DNA from: Arthrobacter sp. P2b
GTDB taxonomy: Bacteria; Actinomycetota; Actinomycetes; Actinomycetales; Micrococcaceae
Direction: 5' to 3'
Length of the DNA stretch: 64,000 bases
Assembly (NCBI RefSeq): GCF_900168295.1
Contig: NZ_FVZL01000006.1
Span: 179,161 to 243,160, forward strand
Shown here: positions 29,270 through 37,885 of the stretch, piece by piece
How the letters are laid out: each line of letters opens with the position of its first letter
How positions within the stretch are numbered: position 1 is the first letter of the stretch
Position numbers and translations under genes: made by a program
The notes under the pieces: generated by a model
Databases searched by the model: none
What the model saw: only the letters and a program-made list of their open reading frames with translations
Told to the model about the DNA's origin: nothing

Positions 29270-30793
29270 CTACGAACGCAGCAGCCCGCGCAACGTCTGG
29301 ATGGTGTCAGCCTCCGCCACCGTCTTGTCATCGCGGTAGCGTTTGACGCGCGCGAACCGGAGGGCGATGCCGCCCGGATAGCGCGTGGAACGCTGGACGC
29401 CGTCGATCGCGATCTCCACCACGCTGACAGGCTCCACCCATACGGTGTTCGACGTTCGCCGCACCTCGATCTCCTGGAACCTCTCCGTCTGCCAGCGCAG
29501 CAGCTCGTCGGTGAGCCCCTTGAACGTCTTGCCCACCATGACGTAGCCGCCGGGCTCGCCGAACTCGCCGGAAGGGTCGAGGGCGCCGAGGTGCAGGTTC
29601 GACAGCAGACCCTTGCGCCGTCCCGAACCCCACTCACAGGCGAGCACCACCAGATCGTAGGTGAGCACCGGCTTCACTTTGATCCAGTTGGAACCGCGCC
29701 GCCCGGCTGCGTAGGCCGATCCGACCGCCTTCACCATCACACCCTCGTGGCCCGCGGCGAGCGCCTCGCGTGCCACTCTTTCGGCAATGGCGGGATCCGC
29801 TGTGACCTCCCCCGGGATCCGGTGCCCGGGGGCAATGCGCTCCAGCACCCCGATACGCTCGGACAGCGGTTCCTCCAGCAGGTCCCGCCCGTCGATATGC
29901 AGAACGTCGAAGAACCACGGATGCAGCAATGTGGTGCGCACCGCGTCCGCCCCGAACCGGGACATCGTCTCCTGGAAGGGGCGGGGTCCGCCGTCCTCAT
30001 CGAGCGCGAGGGTCTCGCCGTCGAGGATGACATCGCTCACCGGCAGGCCGCGCACCACGTCCACCACCTCGGGCAGCCGGTGGGTCACGTCCGCCAGCGT
30101 GCGGGTAAAGATGCGCACCTCACCGCCGGTGCGGTGCACCTGGATGCGTGCGCCGTCGAGCTTGTATTCCACGGAGGCTTCCCCGGTGACCTCCAGCGCC
30201 GCACTGGCGCTGGCCGCAGTGGCGGCGAGCATGGGCTGCACGGGACGTCCGACGACGAGGCCTACCTCCTCGAGCTCAGCCGCCGTGCCCGTGAGCGCCA
30301 GCAGGGCGGTCGCGCCCAGGTCGCCGGAGAGCATTGCCGCGCGGCGTACGGAGTCCACCGGCCGGTCGGCGGCGCGGGCGATGGCATCCGTCAGCACACC
30401 CTCGAGTGCACCGGTGCGCAGTTCACCGAGCAGCACTCCGGCGATGAATGACTGCTCGCGTTTGGTGGCTGCCGCGGTCAGCTCGCGGAGTGTCGCGGCG
30501 CGCTCGGCCGCAGATCCGGCGCCTGCGGCGGCGAGCAGCCGGTCCAATGCAGCATCCACGTCGGCGACGGTAAGACCCGGCTCGTCGGCCGGCTCCCCCA
30601 TGGCCGCGGTCATTCCGCGCCAGCCAATCCCTACCCGGCCCTGCCGTGGCCTGGCGATGAGCAGTCCCACGGCAGCCGGGATTTCAGCGGGCTCGAGGCG
30701 GCGCAGGAGGCCGGCCAGGAGGTCCACCTTCGCGAGCCGGGAGCGGGTGGACGCGACGGCGTCCGTGGTTGTCACGAGCTCGTCGAGCAGCAT
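29270..30793 (-). CDS. ligB: ATP-dependent DNA ligase, LigB type
   Basis: A 507-residue ligase, the same length as mycobacterial LigB. It has the N-terminal DNA-binding domain, the adenylated Lys in EYKLDGARIQVHR (motif I, about residue 210), ILDGETLALDEDG (motif III region), EGVMVKAVGSAYAAGRRGSNWIKVKP in overlapping pieces (motifs IV-V), and the OB-fold end GIALRFARVKRYRDDKTV. It seals nicks with ATP and is non-essential in mycobacteria. No Ku or LigD gene is adjacent. It stands alone, divergent from the RibD_C-type pair. Confidence 0.93.
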   Translation of the reverse strand: MLLDELVTTTDAVASTRSRLAKVDLLAGLLRRLEPAEIPAAVGLLIARPRQGRVGIGWRGMTAAMGEPADEPGLTVADVDAALDRLLAAAGAGSAAERAATLRELTAAATKREQSFIAGVLLGELRTGALEGVLTDAIARAADRPVDSVRRAAMLSGDLGATALLALTGTAAELEEVGLVVGRPVQPMLAATAASASAALEVTGEASVEYKLDGARIQVHRTGGEVRIFTRTLADVTHRLPEVVDVVRGLPVSDVILDGETLALDEDGGPRPFQETMSRFGADAVRTTLLHPWFFDVLHIDGRDLLEEPLSERIGVLERIAPGHRIPGEVTADPAIAERVAREALAAGHEGVMVKAVGSAYAAGRRGSNWIKVKPVLTYDLVVLACEWGSGRRKGLLSNLHLGALDPSGEFGEPGGYVMVGKTFKGLTDELLRWQTERFQEIEVRRTSNTVWVEPVSVVEIAIDGVQRSTRYPGGIALRFARVKRYRDDKTVAEADTIQTLRGLLRS

Positions 30794-30861
30794 GGCACCA
30801 GTCTGCCACGCCCATCCTGTCCACTATGGACAGCTCCGGAAGGCAGTTCCAGACTGGACGC

Positions 30862-31473
30862 ATGGGAATCATCGTCGCGAACCTGTTCATCACGCTCGAC
30901 GGCGTCTACCAGGCGCCCGGTGGCCGCGAAGAGGACACTGAAGGCGGTTTTGGCTTCGGCGGCTGGCAGGCCCCGGTGTCCGATGACGAGGCCGACGCAG
31001 CCATCGGAGCGGAGATCGGCCGCATCGACGCCCTGCTTCTGGGCCGGAAGACCTACGACATTTTCGCGGGGTACTGGCCGCAGCAGTCCGACACTGTCGG
31101 CACCACGTTCAACCGGGTGCCCAAGTTCGTCGTTTCCAGCAGCCTGACCGCTCCGGGGTGGGCCGGCACCACCGTGCTGGCTGATGCCGCGGCCGCGGGC
31201 CGGCTTCGTGAGGATTACGGCGAGGTGCACATGTTCGGCAGCGGCGTCCTCATCCGCTCACTGCTCAAAGAAAACGCGATCGACCGCCTCCACCTTTGGC
31301 TCTATCCGGTCACCCTGGGGCAGGGCAAGCGCCTCTTCGACGGCGGAACCATCCCCGCCTCCTTCCGCCTCGCCGAGCCGGCGCGCACCTTCCCCAAGGG
31401 ATCGGTGTCGCTGGTCTACGAGCGGGCGGGCGACGTCAGGACGCAGGACATGCCAGCCACCCAGGTCGCCTGA
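30862..31473 (+). CDS. RibD C-terminal/dihydrofolate reductase-like protein (first of a tandem pair)
   Basis: A 203-residue reductase-fold protein. It has IIVANLFITLDGVYQAPG at the start, the NADPH-type stretch LLLGRKTYDIFAGYWP, VHMFGSGVLIRSLLKENAID and PVTLGQGKRLFDGG. This is the RibD_C family, often called dihydrofolate reductase family; true DHFR residues are not implied. Start chosen: ATG at 30862, where the conserved beta strand begins. The stop shares its last base with the start of the next, related gene (TGATG), so the two are translationally coupled. Function is unknown. Confidence 0.85.
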   Translation: MGIIVANLFITLDGVYQAPGGREEDTEGGFGFGGWQAPVSDDEADAAIGAEIGRIDALLLGRKTYDIFAGYWPQQSDTVGTTFNRVPKFVVSSSLTAPGWAGTTVLADAAAAGRLREDYGEVHMFGSGVLIRSLLKENAIDRLHLWLYPVTLGQGKRLFDGGTIPASFRLAEPARTFPKGSVSLVYERAGDVRTQDMPATQVA

Positions 31474-32072
31474 TGGCCAAGGTCATCGCAGCCATCAGCA
31501 CGTCGGTTGACGGTTACATCACCGGCCCCGACGACGGTCCCAGGTACGGACTGGGCAAGGGCGGGGAACGCCTGCACTACTGGGTGATGGGCGGTCCCTG
31601 GACCTACGACGGCGGACATGACTTCGCGATGCAGGGCCCCGACAAGGATTTCTACGACGAACTGGAAGCCGGCCTGGGTGCCGGCATCGTCGGCCGGGGC
31701 ATGTATGACGCCGCAGGGGCATGGGGAGGAACCAACCCGTTCGGCGGCCCGCTGTTTGTGCTCACCCACCGGGTACAGGACCAGCCGGCGGCGGCGTCCG
31801 GGTTCACTTTCGTGGCCGGGCTCGATGAAGCCCTGGCCCGGGCGATTGCGGCGGCAGGGGACAAAGACGTATCGATCGGCGGCGGTGCGGACGTGATCCG
31901 GCAGGCACTTGCCGCCGGGAGGGTGGACGAACTCGTGCTCTCGACGGCACCGGTGATCCTCGGTGCCGGCAAGCGCCTTTTTGACGGCTTCGGCCAGGAC
32001 ATCAACCTCGGCATCATCAAGACGGTGAGCTCGACGTTCGCCACGCACGTGCGCTACGCGGTCAAGAAGTAA
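31473..32072 (+). CDS. RibD C-terminal/dihydrofolate reductase-like protein (second of a tandem pair)
   Basis: A 199-residue member of the same family as the preceding gene. It has KVIAAISTSVDGYITGPDDG, GAGIVGRGMYDAAGAWGG, VSIGGGADVIRQALAAGRVD and PVILGAGKRLFDGF. The two proteins share their motif order but not their detailed sequence, so the duplication is old. The start overlaps the previous stop by one base. A strong terminator follows 8 bases after the stop. Confidence 0.85.
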   Translation: MAKVIAAISTSVDGYITGPDDGPRYGLGKGGERLHYWVMGGPWTYDGGHDFAMQGPDKDFYDELEAGLGAGIVGRGMYDAAGAWGGTNPFGGPLFVLTHRVQDQPAAASGFTFVAGLDEALARAIAAAGDKDVSIGGGADVIRQALAAGRVDELVLSTAPVILGAGKRLFDGFGQDINLGIIKTVSSTFATHVRYAVKK

Positions 32073-32080
32073 AGGGCACA

Positions 32081-32115
32081 AAAAACCGGCCCGGCAGATG
32101 CCGGACCGGTTTTTT
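32081..32115. terminator. Rho-independent terminator of the RibD_C pair
   Basis: AAAAACCGG (32081-32089) pairs with CCGGTTTTT (32107-32115), followed inward by one C-A mismatch and CCGGC/GCCGG around loop AGAT. A tract of T in each direction makes it an effective bidirectional terminator. Confidence 0.9.
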
Positions 32116-32183
32116 ACGCGGACTCTGGGCCACTCCATCGCCTGACCGTGGGCCCACACCGGCGAGGGACCCAAATCGAGCGA

Positions 32184-32236
32184 AGCGAGATTTGGGAGCC
32201 GGTGGGGACGTAGCGAGGTTAGGGAGACGGCGGGGA

Positions 32237-32237
<1 letters not shown>
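32184..32237. repeat. Imperfect 26-bp direct repeat at the 3' end of groEL
   Basis: Copies at 32184-32209 and 32212-32237 match at 22 of 26 positions. Each begins AGCGAG and ends GGGGAC. The second copy touches the groEL stop codon. A short inverted repeat CCCAAATC/GATTTGGG (32170-32177, 32189-32196) overlaps the first copy. Confidence 0.7.
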
Positions 32238-33859
<1,622 letters not shown>

Positions 33860-33924
33860 TCAAGACAGAACCCCGCGCAGCTGACCAGCAGTAAGCATGA
33901 CCAGCGGCACGGGGATCCGGAGAG

Positions 33925-34218
33925 TTACTTTACGACGATCGCCAGGACGTCGCGGGCGGACAGCACGAGGTACTCGGTGCCGCCGGTCTTGACTTCGGTT
34001 CCGCCGTACTTGGAGTAGATGACGACGTCGCCAACGGCTACGTCGACAGGAACGCGGTTGCCATCCTCAAAGCGGCCGGGGCCAACTGCAACAACTTCGC
34101 CTTCCTGCGGCTTCTCCTGTGCGGAGTCCGGGATGACCAGGCCGGAAGCCGTGGTCTGCTCGGCTTCGAGCGGGCGGACAACAATACGATCCTCAAGAGG
34201 CTTAATAGAGACCGACAC
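33925..34218 (-). CDS. groES: Co-chaperonin GroES
   Basis: A 97-residue protein of normal length. [20 protein letters not shown] starts it, the mobile loop is [19 protein letters not shown], and KYGGTEVK and [10 protein letters not shown] close it. It caps the GroEL ring. GTG start with AAGGAGAGG upstream. The 225-base region before it holds a sigma-70-type promoter and two CIRCE operators, indicating HrcA repression. Confidence 0.97.
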   Translation of the reverse strand: MSVSIKPLEDRIVVRPLEAEQTTASGLVIPDSAQEKPQEGEVVAVGPGRFEDGNRVPVDVAVGDVVIYSKYGGTEVKTGGTEYLVLSARDVLAIVVK

Positions 34219-34328
34219 TCGGACCTCTCCTTTTCGTCAGCAAATTCGTGGACTGGAAAGCTTTCCGCCCTGGCTGGCAAACCGTCGTCGCGGTGCCGGC
34301 AGCAGCCTGGCTGGCAGCTCTTCATGTG

Positions 34329-34355
34329 TTAGCACCCTCCTAGGGAGAGTGCTAA
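34329..34355 (-). promoter_or_regulatory. CIRCE operator, proximal to groES
   Basis: TTAGCACCC-N9-GAGTGCTAA, 17 of 18 consensus positions. It lies just downstream of the predicted groES -10 box, so it covers the start of transcription. Confidence 0.93.
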
Positions 34356-34360
34356 TGAAG

Positions 34361-34389
34361 ACTCTATGTGCGGGTTAGCACTCGGTCAA
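34361..34389 (-). promoter_or_regulatory. Predicted groESL promoter
   Basis: On the minus strand TTGACC (34389-34384), a 17-base spacer, and TAGAGT (34366-34361). The two CIRCE boxes flank it, one over the -35 side and one over the start point. Confidence 0.7.
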
Positions 34390-34401
34390 GGCGAGTGCCA
34401 G
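34375..34401 (-). promoter_or_regulatory. CIRCE operator, distal to groES
   Basis: TTAGCACTC-N9-GAGTGCCAG, 16 of 18 consensus positions. It overlaps the predicted groES -35 box. It also lies about 30 bases upstream of a -10-like TACATT of the divergent EamA gene. Confidence 0.88.
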
Positions 34402-34443
34402 CGTTTCGTCATCCGCGTACACGGCGGCGTGTACATTGAAGCG

Positions 34444-35361
34444 GTGCGAGCCGCCGTATACCTGATCCTTGCGAACCTGTTCTGGGCCGGAAACTTCGTG
34501 GTGGGCCAAGCCGCGATGCAGACCATGGAGCCGTTGCAGCTGACCTTCTGGCGTTGGGCCCTGGCCGCGGTGCCGCTGCTCCTGCTGGCGCAGGCCGTTG
34601 ACCGGCCGGACTGGCCCGCCGTGCTGCGCCGCTGGCCGGTACTGCTGCTGCTGAGCGCTCTGGGCATGAGCGGCTACACCCTGCTGCTGTACAGCGCACT
34701 GCAGCACACGTCGGCCCTGAACGCTTCCCTGGTGACGGCCGCCAACCCGGCCCTGATCATGGTGCTCGCCGTGGTCCTGCTCAAGGACCGGCCGCGCCCG
34801 GTGAGCTGGCTGGGCATCGCACTGGGCCTGGCCGGCGTGCTGATGGTTTTGACAGGCGGCGATGTGTCCCGCCTGCTGACCTTTTCCATCAACACCGGAG
34901 AGCTGCTGATCGTGGCAGCCATCACCGTCTGGGGTTTCTACACGATCATCGCCAGGCGGCTTGCCCTCCCCGCGATCACCGCAACGGCCGTGCAGGTGGC
35001 AATGGCTGCAGTGGTCCTGGCACCCATCGCGGCAGCAACCGGGGCCGGGCTGCCGTCCACTCCGGCCGAAGGCTGGTCCCTGGCGTTCATCGCCCTGTTC
35101 CCCTCGCTGGGCTCCTACCTGCTGTGGAACCTGGCACTCAAGCGGACTTCTGCGGCCAACGCCGGCAACTACCTGAACCTGATCGCCGTCTTCACCGCCA
35201 TCATCACCGTGCTGCTGGGCCAGCCCATCACCGCGGCACAGGTGCTGGGCGGAATCCTGGTGATATCCGGGGTCCTGCTGACCAGCGCCGGCCAGCGGCC
35301 TCAGCGTCCCAGGTCGTCAAAGTCCACGTCCTCGCCGCCGTCGGAATCCCGCCTCCCCTGA
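34444..35361 (+). CDS. EamA/DMT-family transporter
   Basis: A 305-residue integral membrane protein with about ten hydrophobic helices in two EamA halves. It starts AAVYLILANLFWAGNFVVGQ, the classic DMT beginning; the second half opens GELLIVAAITVWGFYTIIAR. Such proteins export amino acids or metabolites. The start is taken as GTG at 34444 because TACATT lies exactly 6 bases upstream and the transmembrane start matches. Longer in-frame starts would fall between the CIRCE boxes. The gene's 3' end overlaps the convergent small membrane-protein gene by 61 bases. Confidence 0.85.
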   Translation: MRAAVYLILANLFWAGNFVVGQAAMQTMEPLQLTFWRWALAAVPLLLLAQAVDRPDWPAVLRRWPVLLLLSALGMSGYTLLLYSALQHTSALNASLVTAANPALIMVLAVVLLKDRPRPVSWLGIALGLAGVLMVLTGGDVSRLLTFSINTGELLIVAAITVWGFYTIIARRLALPAITATAVQVAMAAVVLAPIAAATGAGLPSTPAEGWSLAFIALFPSLGSYLLWNLALKRTSAANAGNYLNLIAVFTAIITVLLGQPITAAQVLGGILVISGVLLTSAGQRPQRPRSSKSTSSPPSESRLP

Positions 35362-35681
35362 TTCCTGCCGCGGTAGAGCACCACGGCCGCGACGGCGGCA
35401 GCGAGCAGGGACGCCACCAGGAACACGATGCTTCCCGCCCGTGCACCGGCATACAACCCGCGGATGTCGCTGGCTTCCTGGGTGTCGTCCTCAATGTCGT
35501 TGCCCCCCACGGAATAGACGGTGGCGTTGAAGGTATCCAGGAAGAAAATGATCACCAGCAGCGCGATGCACACCACTGCCACCAGGGAAGCCGCGATGAG
35601 GGCGGGACGAGCGTACCTGGCGGGACCCCGGTCCGTGGGTTGCTGTTCTCCGGACTGCTGGGGGCCTGCGCTGTCTTCCAT
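35301..35681 (-). CDS. Small hypothetical protein with two membrane helices
   Basis: A 126-residue protein. Hydrophobic segments are at about 29-49 (IAASLVAVVCIALLVIIFFL) and about 82-103 (SIVFLVASLLAAAVAAVVLY), with an acidic external loop between them (YSVGGNDIEDDTQEASDIRG) and an acidic C-terminal tail. No family is recognised. TAGTGT 7 bases before the ATG suggests a leaderless transcript. Its last 61 bases overlap the 3' end of the EamA gene on the other strand. Confidence 0.7.
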   Translation of the reverse strand: MEDSAGPQQSGEQQPTDRGPARYARPALIAASLVAVVCIALLVIIFFLDTFNATVYSVGGNDIEDDTQEASDIRGLYAGARAGSIVFLVASLLAAAVAAVVLYRGRNQGRRDSDGGEDVDFDDLGR

Positions 35682-35734
35682 GCTTTCAACACTATCGGCA
35701 TAGCGCCGGGCCCTCCTCCACTAGGCTGGAACCC

Positions 35735-36973
35735 ATGCCCCACGCTCCCCAGGACAAGATCGCACCGCTGCTCACCCCGGAAGGCTGGGAGCTGCTGGCG
35801 TCCCTGGGCCCCTACCAGGAGGACTCCTCCTTCGAGCTCAATTCGGCCCTCCGGAAGGCCGGCCACTCCCCCGACCTTGTCTCCGCCGTCCTGACCCAGT
35901 CCAGGCTCCGCACCAAGGCCGAAGCTAAATTCGGGGAGTTTTCCCGGCAGATGCTCTTCACCCAGGCAGGCCTGGAACAGGCCACCCGCCTGAACGTGGC
36001 CGCCCGGCACGCGCAGCGGTTTGCCGGCGCGGGGGTCAGCCATGTGGCAGACCTGGGCTGCGGGCTGGGCGCCGATTCGCTCGCCCTGGCGTCCCTTGAC
36101 GTGACCGTTACCGCCGTCGAAATGGATGAGACCACGGCGGCCTGCGCCACCGTGAACCTCATCCCGTTCCCGAACGCCACGGTGGTTCATGCGGACGCGA
36201 CCGCGGTTCCGCTGGACGGCATCGACGGCGTTTGGCTGGACCCCGCCCGCCGGGTCACCTCCACCTCGGGCACCAAGCGCATCTGGGATCCAGAAGCCTT
36301 TTCGCCGCCGCTGTCCTTCGTCGAAGCCCTGGCCGCGTCCGGCAAGGCCGTGGGGGTGAAGATGGGGCCCGGCATGCCGCATGACTCCGTCCCGCACAAC
36401 TGCGAGGCACAGTGGGTCTCGGTGGCCGGCGACGTCACCGAGGTGGCACTGTGGTTCAACGCCGTGCGGCGGCCCGGAGTCCGCCGCGCAGCCCTGGTGC
36501 TTGGGCCCAGCGGCGCCGCCGAGCTGACCAGCGGCGAGGACTTCGGGGCCGGGCCGGAAGCGCCGATGGGTCCCGTGGAAGGCTACCTGTACGAACCCGA
36601 CGGCGCGGTCATCCGCGCAGGGCTCGTTGCCGACGTCGCGCTTGGGCTCGGGGGCCACCTGGTAGACGAGCACATCGCCTACATCTGCGCCCCCGCCCTC
36701 GTGGACACCCCGTTCGCGCGGGCCTACAAGGTGCTGGACGTGATGCCGTACAACGTCAAGGCGCTCAAGGCGTGGGTGAAGGCCGAAGGCATCACGGTGC
36801 TGGACATCAAGAAACGCGGCACCGCCGTCACGCCCGAGGAACTCCGGAAGCAGCTCCTGCCCGGCGGGAAAAACCCTGCGAAAAAGGGCGGCACCAAAAC
36901 GGCCACCCTGGTCCTCACCCGCATCGGGGAGGACCGGGTGGCCATCGTGGTGGAACCCGTTACTTCGGTGTAA
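35735..36973 (+). CDS. Class I SAM-dependent methyltransferase with THUMP-like domain
   Basis: A 412-residue protein. A helical N-terminus (about 1-90) precedes the methyltransferase core: SAM motif HVADLGCGLGADSLALASLD (about 103-122), acidic AVEMDETTAACATVN, and GVWLDPARRV at the motif IV position. The C-terminal part (about 310-400) matches the actinobacterial THUMP_like domain, ending VTPEELRKQL and a Lys-rich loop. RNA is the likely substrate. TAGGCT ends 7 bases before the ATG, without a ribosome binding site. It converges with the next gene, 5 bases apart. Confidence 0.85.
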   Translation: MPHAPQDKIAPLLTPEGWELLASLGPYQEDSSFELNSALRKAGHSPDLVSAVLTQSRLRTKAEAKFGEFSRQMLFTQAGLEQATRLNVAARHAQRFAGAGVSHVADLGCGLGADSLALASLDVTVTAVEMDETTAACATVNLIPFPNATVVHADATAVPLDGIDGVWLDPARRVTSTSGTKRIWDPEAFSPPLSFVEALAASGKAVGVKMGPGMPHDSVPHNCEAQWVSVAGDVTEVALWFNAVRRPGVRRAALVLGPSGAAELTSGEDFGAGPEAPMGPVEGYLYEPDGAVIRAGLVADVALGLGGHLVDEHIAYICAPALVDTPFARAYKVLDVMPYNVKALKAWVKAEGITVLDIKKRGTAVTPEELRKQLLPGGKNPAKKGGTKTATLVLTRIGEDRVAIVVEPVTSV

Positions 36974-36978
36974 CGCCG

Positions 36979-37797
36979 TTACTGCGCCCGCATGAACTCC
37001 TCGGCCGCTAGCACCTGCCCAGGGCTTGGCCGCACTCCGGTGTACAGGACGAACTGTTCCAGTGCCTGGATGGTGGCCACCTCCGCTCCGGTGATCACCG
37101 GCTTTCCGGCGGCGCGGGCGGCCCGGATCAGCGGGGTCTCGGCGGGCAGCGCCACCACGTCGAAAACGAGCCGCGCGGCGTCAATGGCCTCGGCCGGGAA
37201 GGACAGCGCGTCCGCTTCCGCCCCGCCGGCCATCCCCACGGGGGTGACGTTGATGATCATGTCCGCCGTGCCGCCGTCGAGCGCTGCACGCCACCGGAAC
37301 CCGTACTGCCCGGCAAGCGCCCGCCCTGTCGCTTCATTCCGTGCGATCACCGTGACGTCGGTGAACCCGGCATCCCGCAGCGCCGCCACGGTGGCCTTGG
37401 CCATGCCGCCCGCACCCTGGACCAGGACCGAGTAGCCGGTGGGCACCGAGTTGGTGGCAAGCAGCTGTTCGATGGCGGTGTAGTCCGTGTTGTACGCCTT
37501 GAGGTGGCCGTCGGTGTTGACGATCGTGTTCACGGAATCGATGGCCTTGGCGGAGGGGTCCATCTCATCCACCAGCGCGATGACGTCTTCCTTGTAGGGC
37601 ATGGAGATGGCGCACCCGCGGATGCCCAGCCCGCGGACTCCGGCAATGGCCTGCTCCAGGTTGGTGGGGGCAAACGCCTTGTAGATCCAGTTGAGCTCCA
37701 GCTGTTCGTACAGGTGGTTGTGGAACCTGGTCCCGTTGTTGCTGGGACGGGCCGAGAGCGAGATGCAGAGGGTCATGTCTTTATTCAGAATGGGCAC
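36979..37797 (-). CDS. Shikimate dehydrogenase-like protein (HI_0607/SdhL type)
   Basis: A 272-residue two-domain dehydrogenase. LNKDMTLCISLSARPSNNG begins it, as in the HI_0607 subgroup; then GIRGCAISMPYKEDVIALVD contains the catalytic Lys, and VLVQGAGGMAKATVAALRDA is the NADP fold. The subgroup has poor activity with shikimate and its true substrate is unsettled. Start chosen: GTG at 37797, which gives an N-terminus aligning with the family and has TTTAAT 6 bases upstream; an ATG at 37776 would cut the first strand. Confidence 0.82.
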   Translation of the reverse strand: MPILNKDMTLCISLSARPSNNGTRFHNHLYEQLELNWIYKAFAPTNLEQAIAGVRGLGIRGCAISMPYKEDVIALVDEMDPSAKAIDSVNTIVNTDGHLKAYNTDYTAIEQLLATNSVPTGYSVLVQGAGGMAKATVAALRDAGFTDVTVIARNEATGRALAGQYGFRWRAALDGGTADMIINVTPVGMAGGAEADALSFPAEAIDAARLVFDVVALPAETPLIRAARAAGKPVITGAEVATIQALEQFVLYTGVRPSPGQVLAAEEFMRAQ

Positions 37798-37828
37798 CCG
37801 ACCATTAAACCCGCACTCCCCCAACTGG

Positions 37829-37876
37829 GTAGCGCCAACTGTCGTTTTCAGCCGCCAGAACGACAGTTGGCGCTAC
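37829..37876. repeat. Perfect 18-bp inverted repeat, intergenic
   Basis: Left arm 37829-37846 (GTAGCGCCAACTGTCGTT) is the exact reverse complement of 37859-37876, with a 12-base spacer. It lies upstream of the shikimate dehydrogenase-like gene and just past the stop of the NagZ-like gene. No T run follows, so it may be an interspersed palindromic repeat serving as a weak terminator. Confidence 0.8.
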
Positions 37877-37885
37877 TTACTTGGG

